This document shows positions 48,485-59,608 of a DNA stretch of 64,000 bases, piece after piece; position 1 is the first letter of the stretch; each line of letters begins with the position of its first letter. Location: NCBI GenBank assembly GCA_003117195.1, contig BDSI01000150.1:186001-250000 (forward strand). The letters run 5' to 3'. Source of the DNA: Eudorina sp. 2006-703-Eu-15. Lineage: Eukaryota; Chlorophyta; Chlorophyceae; Chlamydomonadales; Volvocaceae. The notes beneath the pieces were generated by a model. It ran no database searches, was not told the origin of the DNA, and was given only the letters and a program-made list of their open reading frames with translations. The translations under genes were made by a program, and so were the position numbers.

Positions 48485-48705
48485 GGCATGGACGCGACCC
48501 GTGGGTCATGCGGACGTACCCGGCGTCGCCACGCCATGCCGTGTATCGTGTCTCAGTAGCCCTCATGCCTCTCTAAACTTCCAACCTGTCAGCGCAGCAA
48601 TGCCAGGTGACGGGGGCCCCCTGTCGGCTGCGGCACCCCGGTCCATCCTATAGAACATAGAATGAAACTGCTCTATGTTTCCCCGCACGCATCGTACACC
48701 AATGA

Positions 48706-51259
48706 CTAACGGTAACAGTTACCCTCAGACCTCACGGAGCTACAGTGAGGGTAGATCGTACGATCGTACCTGCGGTCATGCCAGGATGAAGGCCTCCCGA
48801 TGCGCGACACCAGCGGGGTGGCGTCCGATGGGGAGTGGGCGGGTTTGCTTGGCTCCGCCCAGCAGGGCACCCGCCGCACCTGAAGGCCGATTACTCCCCA
48901 CTTCTTATCCGCCAACTGCCGTACAGCCGTACAACCGTACCGTGGCCCAGCCAGGTCAAGGCCGAGCGCGCATACGCAGGAAACAGGGACAAGGAACAAA
49001 GCGGGGATGCTTGGGAAAATGATGAGAAGGATTCTTAAGCAATTGGGCTCGAGCAGTGTAACTCGATGCCGACAACCCCCTCCTCAGCGTTTGCTGAACA
49101 GCACACTTCTCGGTCGCGCCTTTGGCAATACCGCACTTGAATGAATGCCTTGTAAACATGTCAAGGCGGTCCATCCAGGCTACCCCGCCGCGCACCCGCG
49201 TCGTACTCTGCCCCACATCCGTACCTACCTTCTCGAAGGCCCAAACGGACAAATCCATATGGTACATGTCACCGCAGCACTGGGGGGGGGTGTACGGCAC
49301 GTGGGTAGATGGACGTGAGCCGGGGAAGCAGGGCATGATACCGACGATACCGATTTGCGATTCCCGGTGCACCAACACGCCGTCGAGAAGGCACCTTTGG
49401 AGCTGGCAAATCGCGCTTGCCCTCTGTTTACGGTGTCGGAGTTATGGGTTCTAGGTGAGCTGCAGGAGCAAGAAGTAAGCGTGCTTCTCTGCCGCGCGGC
49501 AGCAACCGTGTGCCGCTCAGACGGACGTGTACCGCCGCACAGCAGGTGGATCAACAGCAAGGTGCACGGGGTGTGGTTAGATGCCGTACATGGTGCGGAC
49601 TCCCCTCCGCCGCGCACGCGCTCACCCAGCGGGAGTTGGAGTAGGCGTTGCTGGGGTAGTGGCAGGGACACGAGTCGGTAACCTGCGGACGGTAGTTGAC
49701 GGTTGGCGGTTGGTTGGAGGAAGTTTTAAGGGTCGGATGGGCAGGGATGCCGTACCCAAGGCAGGGTGTCAAAGGACACGAGACAAGCAGAAGGAGGCCC
49801 CGCACCGGCATGACACCGCCGTACTATGAGCGTTACTGTCGTACCTGTACGATAACGCTCGCGTCCGGATCTCGGCAAACTTGACTGCGGTCCAACCTCT
49901 GCCCGTATCCGTCGGTTAGCATTACTGGATCGCACTTGACCTCCAGACAACGCCTGTGTTCAGTACGGCACAGTACGGCACAGTACGGCGGTCACTGGAG
50001 ACGCCCGACAAAGGGTGCGTCACGTCTCATGTGGCGGTCAGCCGGTGTGACTTTGCAACGACGGACGGGGTGAGGCGCGGAGCGGGCCCAACCGTACGGC
50101 ATCCCACCGATGGTTCTTACAAAACCTCGGGGCTCAGTCCACGGTCCGCGACCCGCCACTCTGCTCATCTCTGCGTGATATGAATCGTGCAAGGAGTCCT
50201 TGATGTGCTGTCCGGTTCGCCGTAGGGTTTCCGAGGGGGCCGCTTACAAAGCGGAGGAGAAAGTGCAGCTGGGAAAGCGCAACGAGTGCGATACCGTGAG
50301 GAACAACAGCACCCCTGCCCGGCACCGCTCCAAGACCAACGGCCACCCGACTCGCTTCCTCGGTATCTCCCTGAGCCCGCTGAACTCCGCTCACCCGCAC
50401 GAACCGCTGAAGTCCTCGCAGGCGTCCGACAGCGCGCCCACGTCCCAGCCGGTGGCGTAGCCCTGGTCCAGGTAGCCGTAGCCGCAGGAGCCCTCGTGGA
50501 TGGACCACCAGTCGTCAGGGCCGTCTGGAGGGGATCGGGATGGAGGCACGGGATGGGATGGGATGGGGTCTCAATCGACAAGTGGATGTGGAGGAAGATG
50601 GGGACCGCGCGGCGTGGCGTGGCGAGGACGGCGGCGGTGCGGATTTGGTGGATGTGGCGGTTCACTACCCTGGCGCGGCGTTACCCGATGGCCCTTTTTC
50701 GTGGCGCCCGCTTTCATACTCATATTCATGCAGTCTCGATGGTGCAAAGACAACATCTTGCTCGGGTTTCCACCATAAAAATCGGCGACAGGCAGTACGA
50801 TTGCCGTGCAAATCGCGCAGAGTGCAATGAGCGTTACGAAACACGATCGACTGCCCCCAGCTGATGAGCTGCCCGGCAGCCCGGGTCGCAGATGCCGACG
50901 AGTGAAAATGAGCCACGCGATTCGCGGTGAGCACCGGTTGTGTCGGCGAGGACCAAGCCCTCTCACCCAGGTACGCACATCTGCCGCCCGCGTCGCTGGC
51001 ACTGGGGCCGTGGATCCCATCGCGGGTGGCGGCCGCGCTCACCGTAGCGGGTAGCTCGTGCGGTTCGCCATTCGCCGTAGTCGATACCGACCTCACTCTG
51101 GCCGTTGTCGGGGCCCATATTGATTGCTGTTGCGCTTTTAAACGGCGAGATGGCGGCGAATGACACCAGAACGAAAATCGCGACGCCGCGAGCGGTCGCA
51201 TCGGCACCTCGGCGCGCACGCCCCATGCGCATCAAAATCACCCGGCAGACTTGAAACAT
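48706..51259 (-). CDS. Expansin-like secreted protein (DPBB domain)
   Basis: Exons: 51259-51043, 50524-50395, 49953-49845, 49682-49626, 49279-49229 and 48915-48706 (257 residues as modelled). The first exon encodes a signal peptide with core VAIFVLVSFAAI, then WRTARATRY. The double-psi beta-barrel hallmarks follow: DDWWSIHEGSCGYGYLD, SCGGRCLEVKC, LTDGYGQRLDR, VTDSCPCHYPSNAYSNSRW, CCGDMYHMDLSVWAFEK and KKWGVIGLQVRRVPC. Expansins loosen wall polysaccharides; in a volvocine alga the target would be the glycoprotein matrix or another wall polymer (inference). The cysteine set is complete. After RRVPC the frame continues to a stop at 48706, but a donor at about 48773 (AG/GTACGATCG) suggests more 3' exons. 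The start at 51259 could be replaced by ATGs at 51232 or 51226, which keep the signal peptide. Confidence 0.82.
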
Positions 51260-53702
51260 TGGTCGATGCCTTTTTCAGGATTATAAGAATTGCTCGCAGC
51301 TGTCGCGAAGCGCGAAGTCGAATTTTCACGCTTGGGCGCGCGCGCAGGCGATGTAAATCCAACCCGCTTCAAAATGACGCTACCCAGAGAAGCTTCCCGG
51401 TAGATTCGCTGATAGGTGCTGAAATGTGCCGCAATGTGAGTGCTCGCGGCCCCAATGGCCGGCAATCGCGGCGCGTCTCAGCCCGGCTGCCTCCGGCGCG
51501 GGCTGGCCCGTCGCGTCTGCGGCGCGAGAGCGCGCAGAGCGTCGCAATGTCGGCGCGAGGACGCGTGTGCCGTTTTTGAGGGTGCCCGGGGCAGCAATGC
51601 GCCTGGAGGCGAAGGGATCGGGGTCCGTCTGCTGAAGCGCTTGCAAGCCGCTCCCGCTGTGCTGCAGAGACTGCGACGGCAGAGCTGCACGATCGATCCA
51701 GCGATTGGGTTCACGGGAAAACAGACAGAGCGGGTCTGGTCAGGAATGTGTATGGACGCAGTACGCATTGGGCTGAGACCAGTTCTGCATGCCGCACGTG
51801 GACGATCGTCCGTACGGTACCGGAGCAGCAGCAACGGCGGTCGTTGCAGCTTCCTGAGACCCGCTTAGACAGACTTTGGACGCGCTCGAGCCCATGAAGC
51901 GGCTTTTTCTAGAACAGCTAGGATGGGAGGCTTCAGTTGATGTTGTTCGCCTTGCCATCACGCACTTATGCGTAGGCAAGCGGGGAAGCCCCCTTGAAGG
52001 CGAGACCGGGCGATTGTGTCGCCACAACAGGCTGTGCGCTGCTGAGGCTGCTGAGGCTGTACGCTGCTGCACCGGATATCAAAACCTAAACACGGTCGGG
52101 AGCAACGGCTCCTGGCATCTGACTGCAGCCGCAGCAGCGGTGGCGGTAGCGGTAGCGAGACGCAGAGTCGGCAGAGCTGCGCCCTGCTGCGCAGGGACGC
52201 GCCGGGCTGCGCCACCTCGTCAGCCGCGCTCGCTGCCAGTCATTCCCTAACCGAGCCAGCGCCTCCCCCCTACAACCAGACAGCAGGACGACATACCGTA
52301 TGGCCCCCCCGGTGGGGCGGCGCAAATTTAAATTTGCTCTCCCCTGCACTCCTTATCCTGATCCTCCCCGCTGCTCAACCGACCGCGCGCAGGCCGCCCC
52401 AGCTGCCCCACCGTCTCAAATCGACGGGGAACACGGGCAGCCGGGTTGCCCAACACGACACGTGCGAGGCACTTCCCGTTGGGCGCCCTCACACCCTCGC
52501 GGCTAACCCCTCCTTGGGCACGTCCTCAGGACCTAGGGGCCCCTAGGAGCAAAACCCCTTCTGGCAATTGCCGCACGTCTACCTGCCGATCCGATGCTGC
52601 AGTGCGGCACCGCGGGGCTACGGTATCTAGTCATCACCCGCCATGGCGACCGCGTCCTCTCTCCGAGTGAATCAATGATCGAATACCGAACGAGTCCGAA
52701 CCCATCCGCACGGAGGGTCCGCCGCGGTTCCGGGACACTGGAAACACCAAATACCACAGACCCGGCGCGCGTCGCTCTGACGCCCCCACACACCCGGATG
52801 CGCTCGGCCACCACTACTAAGCCGGTACAGACTCACGCTTCCAGCGCGACCCGGCTCCTAGGAAAACGCGCGCACACACACGCGCCTGGGCGGTTCTGGG
52901 TGGGCTTCTCGTTAAACACACACGCGGCTTCGTGGCTCAACACACGCACGGTTTTGGGTCGGGTGAATCTCCTCGCAAAACATACACACAAGCGCACACG
53001 CACGGGTTTCTTTGCTGGACGCATGCACCAGCTGCCACCCATTAGAACTGCGCCCAGCCTCATCAGCACACCAACCTACCGCCGGAGCGCCAGGAACGAC
53101 ACGGCTCTGGCGGCGGCTCTGTCCCGCCGCGACCTTTCCATTCGTCAGGTGTTACTTCGGGTACTAGTTCAGGGCTGGAGATGGGTGCTTATTCCGCATC
53201 CGGGCCTCTGAGGGTGCTGCCGTGCCCTTCGCAGATCAACAGGCACAATGCCGTACAACCGACGCACACACATACACACACACGCACACAGACACGTCGG
53301 GCGGGTTTCACTAAACACACACACACACACTCCCGTCAGTTTTCTTATACAAACGTCCTCGCAACGCACACACACACAAACCTGATGGGTTATGGGTGGG
53401 CTTCTTGTTAAACACACACAAACCTGTCACCGGCTTTCTGTATCGCAGCATCCGTTTCCTCTCACACGACGCCCGTATCAGTACCGCCGCGTCCCCAAGT
53501 GCCGCCGCAGCCCCCAGCCCCGCACTAGACGGCGCGCGGCCCGCCGGCCTGTCAGCGGGATGAAACCCGGTCAGCCGCGACACTCAAAACGCGTCAGCGC
53601 AAGGCCCAACCCAAGCCCAAGACAATTCTGTACAACGTGCGAAAATTGAATCAATAAACCCCCGAACAGAAGAATCACATCACAACCCCGGCGGAGCTCT
53701 CC
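51260..53702. other. Spacer upstream of the expansin-like gene
   Basis: The right edge of the expansin-like promoter lies here. CA/GT-rich degenerate repeats fill about 52860-53440, with recurring GGGTGGGCTTCTTGTTAAAC-type blocks. The frame beginning MDALEPMKRLFLEQLGWEA at 51876 (+) looks protein-like for about 45 residues but then becomes low-complexity, so I do not call it. Confidence 0.45.
52860..53440. repeat. CA-rich degenerate repeat field
   Basis: Several (CA)n tracts alternate with a related block, TGGGCTTCTCGTTAAACACA at about 52900 and TGGGCTTCTTGTTAAACACA at about 53396. Similar TG-rich segments occur in IFT81 introns near 1780-1910 and 5160-5270. Confidence 0.6.
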
Positions 53703-54165
53703 CTACCAGCGACGCCGGCCTGCAGCCTCCAGCCGACGAGAGAGACCTAGTTCAGCCAGCCACCCAGCCAGCGCAGGGCGCGGGGGCTCAACGTGTGACA
53801 ACGCGCGATACAACGAGATCGGCAGCACGTGGGCGGCCACCAGGCCAAGTGCTTCCCCCGGCGCCTGTGACAGTCGCGCAGCCAGGCGAGACCTCGGTCG
53901 CGTAGCGCCCCCGCCACCGCTATCCCGCACCTCCGCCAGCGACGCCTGCGTGCGCATGAACCCACATCCCCGCTGCGCTGATGCGCCCGCCTTTCCGACA
54001 GTGAGTCCTCCCGTCTTCCCCGGAGCCCCCTCTAGCCCCGTCTCCCCTGGCCCCTCCTACACCACGTCCTTGAGGCAGGGCAGCAGCGGCGGGGCGGGCT
54101 GCTGATGGGACCCCATGGCCCCACGAGGCCTGGGCGAGGGAGCGGCCGCCCTGACTGTCCAACAT
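53703..54165 (-). CDS. Possible small protein gene downstream of ERO1
   Basis: Two candidate exons, 54165-54063 and 53977-53703, join in phase to give 125 residues. The second half (SRLAARLSQAPGEALGLVAA, then HVLPISLYRALSHVE and LAGWLAELGLSRRLEA) has an amphipathic helical pattern. I do not recognise it. The ATG lies only 131 bases after the ERO1 stop on the same strand, so the segment could instead be ERO1 3' UTR or an alternative ERO1 end. An alternative acceptor at 53972 changes the joining phase. Confidence 0.3.
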
Positions 54166-54261
54166 GTTGCCTAATCTGGCCCGAACCCGAACCTCTACTA
54201 CGTCTCGTCCAGCTGTCCTCCTGTCTGCTCAGCTACGTCCTGTCGTGTCGGTTCGACTACG

Positions 54262-54287
54262 TCCTGTGCTGTGCTGTGCTGTGCTGT
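54262..54287. repeat. GTGCT pentamer repeat
   Basis: About five copies of CTGTG/GTGCT immediately after the ERO1 stop codon. Confidence 0.75.
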
Positions 54288-54296
54288 CCCGACTCG

Positions 54297-57200
54297 CTAT
54301 GTCACGGGGTCGCCCGAAGCCACGGCCAGCGGCGCCAGCTCAGCTCCCTCCAGCGCTTGCAGCTCCAGGGACAGCTGCCTGCGGGTGTCAGCATGAGCAG
54401 CGCGCGATTGCACGAGCGGTGGCGCTGCTGGTGGTGGTGCTGGTGGTGGTGCGGGGGAGTTTTGTTGGAGCTCTAGGGTGGTTGACCCGGTGGCGGGTAC
54501 GGCAGTCAGGAGGGCGTTGGCAACGAGCGAGAGACATCCCGGGTAGGGGCGCCTCCTTCATGGTACGACCATGACGTAACGGCGCAGGCAGGCAGGGGTG
54601 CTCCACCTAGGCCCCCAGGGCTTTCCAGAGGCGCAAACAGGGCCCATTCCTCCCCCACCCCCTCCCCCTCCTGCGCACCAAGCCCCCGCACGACAACACC
54701 CCTCGCAACTAGCAGCAGCAACTGGCAGCAGCAACAGCAAAACCAATCAGGCGGGGCGGGGCCGCGGTCCGCACCTGTAGTACTCGATGCTCGCCGAGAA
54801 CCTCTCCAGCAGGTTGACCAACGCAATGACCTCGTTGCGCTCCAGCACCAGGGTGCTGAGGGCGGGCGCGGTGGGCAGGGCGCCGCTGCAGTCCGAGGAG
54901 CTGAACAGCACCTTGAGCGCGGTGGCTACGCCTGGGGGACCGGACAGGACAGGACGGGGGGGAGGAGCGCAACGCGAGGGTAACAGGGTTCAGGGTCAGG
55001 GTATAGGGTCTGGGGTTTGGGGATTTGGGGCGGGGCGGCACAGTTTGGAGTCAACAGGGTGCGTGTCGGCAGCCCGTGGCAGAGGCCGGGGGGAGGTCAC
55101 TTTAGGCAAAACCCGGGGGTTGCATGCCCCTTTAGAGGGGGTTTCTCCGGTTTGGAACCCCCCACACAGGGTGTGTCTGGGCTGTTCCTTTTTTAACCCC
55201 CACACAGGCGCTTCCGCCTCCTCCTCCTCCCCCTCACCCAGCGTCTGCAGCTTGCCCCACAGCTTGCACTTCTCGCAGCCGACGCAGTCCATGATGCGGG
55301 TGATGTTGACGAAGGCGGCCCGCAGCTCCTCGCGCAGCGCCAACCCGTCGCTGCCCTTCCATAGCCGCCCCTCGTCGAAGGGCATGGGGCAGGAGGACCG
55401 CAGCTCGGGCAGCTCCATCTGCGACCGGCCGGGCGGGCGGAGGGCGGCAGGGAGGGCGGCAGGGAGGGCAGGGTTACAGAGAACGGCCGGCCGGGTTACA
55501 GAGCAGGGAGGGCCGGGTTAGAGAAGGAAGCAAGTACCGTATATCTGTGGAGGTTAGGGTTCTCACCCGGGCGGGGTTCACATGCCAGCCAGTCCACTCA
55601 CCAAGCTGCGCATGAGCGCCGCCGCCGCCTCGTCCTCCTCCGGAATGCCCGTCACGTACTCGTACCGCGCCAGCAGCGGCCCCGCCTTCATCACCGCCCG
55701 CAGCACGAACAGATAGGCGAAGTAGAGGTTCTCCACGCGGTCGCGCAGCGCGGGCGTGCCCAGACGCGCCCGGAAGTCCGTCAGGTTGTGGCCCCACAGG
55801 CTGCGCTCCTCGTCTAGCAGGTAGTTGGCGGAGATGTGTGCGGAGATGGAGGCGTGCATGCCCGAGATGAGGCGGTAGAAGACGCGCTTCTCCGGACACA
55901 GCTCCGGAACCGGATCGGCGGAGGCAGAGGCGGAGGAGGAGGAGGGGAGGGCCTGCTGGAAGCAGGACTGGGAGTAGATGGCGTTCCAGATGCGGTGCGC
56001 GTGCTCGCCCGAGTAGCCTGTGGAGCGGATGGCGGGGCGGGAACAGGAACAGCAAACCCAGAAATGATCTCTTTGGCACACCCCGCAGCACTCACCACAC
56101 ATACAGGGCCGGGTGCGCGGACCAACGAGTTGAGCGAGGTGTCTCCTTCCACCCCGCCCCGCCCCACCCAACCCCCCGCCCCGCCCCGTAACCCCGCCCT
56201 GCTCTCACCGGTGTACCGCTCCGGGTTGATCAGCAGGTTGACGTACTGGTAGTCATCGGAGCCCTCCGGTTCGGCCATCCAGGGGTTGTTGAAGCCGCGC
56301 CACCCCTGGCCAGTCGGAGGGCGGCAGCAGCGGAGGGCGGCAGCAGCGGCAGTCGGAGGGCGGCAGCAGTGGCAGCGGCAGCGGTAGGCGCCCAACAACG
56401 GGTAAGCAGCTGCCCCACGCCCACGCCACAACCCATCCGCCGACTAGTCCTCCGCCGTAAACCCCCCACCCCCCTCGAGCCGTGAGCCCCACCTTGAGGT
56501 TGAGCAGCCGCACGGCCGTCTCCGGGTCCACGGTGCTGTCCACTCGGCTGTCCAGCTCCGCCGCGCCTGTGACCCGCGGGTCAGTGGGGACGGAGGGGGT
56601 GGGCGGGCGGGCGGGCGCCACGTGGGACGTTCGCATGCATCTACCGGCCGCTATCTCGCTTGGGCATCACCGACACGGCACCGCACGCAGCGTGTGAACT
56701 GCGTGGGTATGCGCCCATCCGTCCATCCATCCATCCATCCATCCATCCATCCATCCATCCATCCATCCCCGCAAACCCGCGTGAGGGCTGAGCCCCGGGC
56801 CATCAGCCAGCCAGCCCATCAGCCCGCCGGGCGTCGAGCTCACGAATGAACTACGCGCCTGACGCGGGCTTAGCCTGCCGGTACGCAGCGCCCGGCTGGG
56901 CGCAAGGCCCACCCACGCCCCCGTGGCCACCCACACCCACATTGGTTGGTGTTGCACCAGCCCTCCTCCTCCTGCTGCTTCCACGGCTGCGGCACCTCCG
57001 CCTCCTCGCACTCACACACGCTACAGGCCCGCAGGCTGCACATCGAGTCATCCGGCCAGAGAGGGCAGTCGCAGTAGATGTTCACCTGGGAGCACGTGGA
57101 TGAGGGTGAGGGTGCACGAGGGCGAGGGATGAAATGAGAAAGGCGCCCTACGTCGTACAAGTTGTCGCACCGCTCAAAACGCCCTAGGGCACACTCCTCG

Positions 57201-58882
57201 TCCCCTCTGATGCAGGCCCTGCGGCTGCGGGGTGCGGAGGCCCAGCTGCCGCGGCCCGCAGGCCCAAGAAACCCACGACACATTCACTTGCGCGCTGACC
57301 GCCATCCCCTCCAGTTCCTCGGTCCGGTCGGTTGGTTGCGACACTGCTTCAACACGGATGCTGCAACACGGATGCTGCTGCTGTCGCCGCCGCAGCGGCA
57401 GCCCCGTGTCGTACCTTGAAATATCGGAAGAATGCCGTACGCACCAGCTGCCGCAGCAACGGGTGCACCACCGTGTTCAACCTGTCCACATCCTGGTAAG
57501 TGCAGTTGCCTGGGGGGAAGGGGTGGCCGCCGGCGCCGCCGAGTGCGCATGTGGGGAGGGACAGGGGGCCGGGGTTAAGGCGGGTGTGCGGCGGACGCGT
57601 GTCCTTACAGAGGGCGGGCAGCCTGCAAGGGAGCTGGCTGCGCCACTCGCACGGCGAACGCAAGTGAGCTGACGTGTGTGGCCAAGGCATCTGACGGCCA
57701 GGTAGCTTCCTGCAGCTGCCGCACCCTTTTTGCCGCGCCAGGGTCACCGCGCCACCGTCCGTACTGCCCCACACCACCGCGACGTGCGTGTTGCTGGCGC
57801 GGTGCGGCGCAGCGCCTCCGCTCCACACGGATGTCAGTGCAGCGGTCTGACCCCGGGGTCACGGCCGTTCCTAAGCCGGCTGCCCAACGTTTTCCGCAAT
57901 CGACTACCGTCCGTCGAGGGCATGATGGCGGGACGTGGACCCGTGGACGTAAGCCCTAGGCCCCCCCTGGACTGCCATCTGCAGGACTGTCCGGCGGGCG
58001 GACTGCTTCTCTTTGCCATATCGTGGGTCACGTCCGCTGGGGTCCCGTGCACCTCATCCGTGCCGTCTACGAGCACACGGACGCCGCCGTGGCCGGAGCC
58101 CAGGCCGCGCGTCCCAAGGCGTGGTGTCCGGTCCTCCCTTGCGCTCGTCCCCTGCCCTGGAGCACATCCGCCAGTCGGCCCTCACACGGCGAAGGGGTCG
58201 TGGTCGTGTTGGGACGGACGGCCTGTCCATCCCGCGACGGCGGTTCCCCGCAGGTCGGGGCTTGACGACAGGCATGACGACTGCTGGTGCCCTTGCCACA
58301 TCCCCGCCAGCCAAAGGCTCTTCCCCGGCTTACAGCACTCGTCAACATGGCCGCTGAGCTTGCATGCCTCCCCCGCCACCAGCTCGCCAGCAGCAATCTC
58401 AGCAGCCCCCTGCGCGAACCCGCGGGGATCAGGAAGAAAGAGCGTGGATATGCGCGCAGCGCGGCCGGTAGTCCTTGATGGGCAGACACCGTCACCGTCA
58501 GCAGCAGCCGAGTAGCTGCAAGGCGGTCAGGAGAGCTGACGGGGGTAGGCCGGGGGTAGCCCGGCTGTGTCGCCGTCGGCGGGGGAAGCAGTCACGGCGG
58601 CGGCCCCACGCGCCGCCAGGTACGCACCTGCTCCGCCTCGCCGAGCACGAACCCCCGGTTGGTGGCGAATGACTCCGCGGCGACGGGAGCGCCATAGTCC
58701 GCCGGTGAGATGCCGGTAACGTTGGCCTCCGAGCTGGCTGCTAGGACGACGTGCTGCGCGGCGTGCGAGGTAAGGTTTGAGGGGTGCACTTCCACGGCGC
58801 TGCCCTCACTAACGTCGGCGCCTACACGGACGGCCGCCAGCAGGAGTAGTGCGGCGCGCCAGGCAGACCAGCGAACCGTCAT
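54297..58882 (-). CDS. ERO1: Endoplasmic reticulum oxidoreductin 1 (ERO1)
   Basis: Ten exons: 58882-58628, 58409-58334, 57509-57415, 57085-56941, 56566-56493, 56305-56209, 56017-55602, 55418-55238, 54931-54775 and 54378-54297 (525 residues). All phases agree. ERO1 is the FAD-bound ER oxidase that reoxidises protein disulfide isomerase with O2. The signal peptide is clear ([16 protein letters not shown]). The regulatory/outer site is CSLRAC (Cys158, Cys163) after [10 protein letters not shown]. The inner active site is CVGCEKC (Cys431, 434, 437), followed by [10 protein letters not shown]. Other ERO1 blocks are [58 protein letters not shown] and [13 protein letters not shown] Ser/Ala-rich loop sits after the IWNAIY block. 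The second exon is short, and its acceptor (58410-58412) is the only CAG in phase. No cytosolic retention signal is visible. Confidence 0.95.
55169..55206. repeat. Dispersed intron repeat
   Basis: GGGTGTGTCTGGGCTGTTCC plus a T run and AACCCCC matches 33738-33773 closely. Both are in introns (ERO1 and the FMO-like gene). Confidence 0.65.
56715..56768. repeat. ATCC tetranucleotide microsatellite
   Basis: About 13 copies of CATC/ATCC in the ERO1 intron between 56940 and 56567. Confidence 0.95.
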
Positions 58883-59608
58883 CGTCAAGCGGCACGCGAG
58901 AGGCACGCAAAAGTGTGAAACGGGCAGCTTCAGAGCAACCGTTCCATTGACGCCGAGCAAGACATCGGTTGAGTATCTCGGTCCGACACGCGTAGAGAGA
59001 AGCGTCTAGTGACACCGTCGGGACGAGTGGATCAGTCAAGGGAACTCAATTCAATGTTTTCACAGGATTTTGGCATTCCAGTTACTCAGAGGGTCATAGG
59101 CAAAAGTAGGTACAACCCGTTGATGTCCCGTATGAACAGCGTGTCCCCGGACAGGTGTCCCCAGTGCGCGAAAAAATGGATCACTGTTCAGGGAGTATCG
59201 GAATAACTAGGATTGCTCGCAAATGTTGTGAAAGTATCAGTATGACTATATGCAATAGTCAACCTATCCCAGAATGCCCAATAAAAATCGTACGGCAGAA
59301 ATCCTCGAAGTCGAGTCGACCTTCGCAAGCGCATGTGCTAAATTGTTCAAGATTTTTACATCAAGATAATTCCATACTTAAGTTTGCCGTGAGACGACGA
59401 CTTTAAGTTTTGCACACTTCACCCCGCACTGGACGGACACCAGATGGATTATTTGCAACTATTAAATCTTACCAGAGACATATTATTCCACAAATGTAGC
59501 TGAAGAAACCAGAGCGGAGTGCGGCCCCACTTAGCGCATTTAGCTCATAGCCGTACTAGAGCAAACAGCTAGCCTAGGCAGTGAATTCGCCATCAGGTTG
59601 AGCTAAGC
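58883..59608. other. Divergent promoter region between ERO1 and the coiled-coil gene
   Basis: This is an AT-rich stretch between two 5' ends that face apart. It holds the retroelement-like fragment at 59009-59206. Nothing else protein-like is seen. Confidence 0.55.
59009..59206 (+). mobile_element. Probable zinc-knuckle fragment of a non-LTR retrotransposon
   Basis: A 65-residue frame contains VTQRVIGKSRYNPLMSRMN followed by SPDRCPQCAKKW. This matches the layout after the reverse transcriptase in many non-LTR elements: T-x-x-R/G-H-x-x-L, then D-x-x-C-P-x-C. The usual following His-Cys pair is missing because the frame stops. It is therefore a short relic. Chance similarity cannot be excluded. 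Confidence 0.35.

Larger units (their letters stand above)
46156..48705. other. Spacer between the RS/RGG and expansin-like genes
   Basis: An AT-rich promoter-like part (46156-46520), one coding-like frame (46524-46910), three overlapping-spaced minus-strand TGTAA copies (47062-47076) and the 23-bp tandem array at 48371-48484. No complete gene is supported. Confidence 0.5.
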
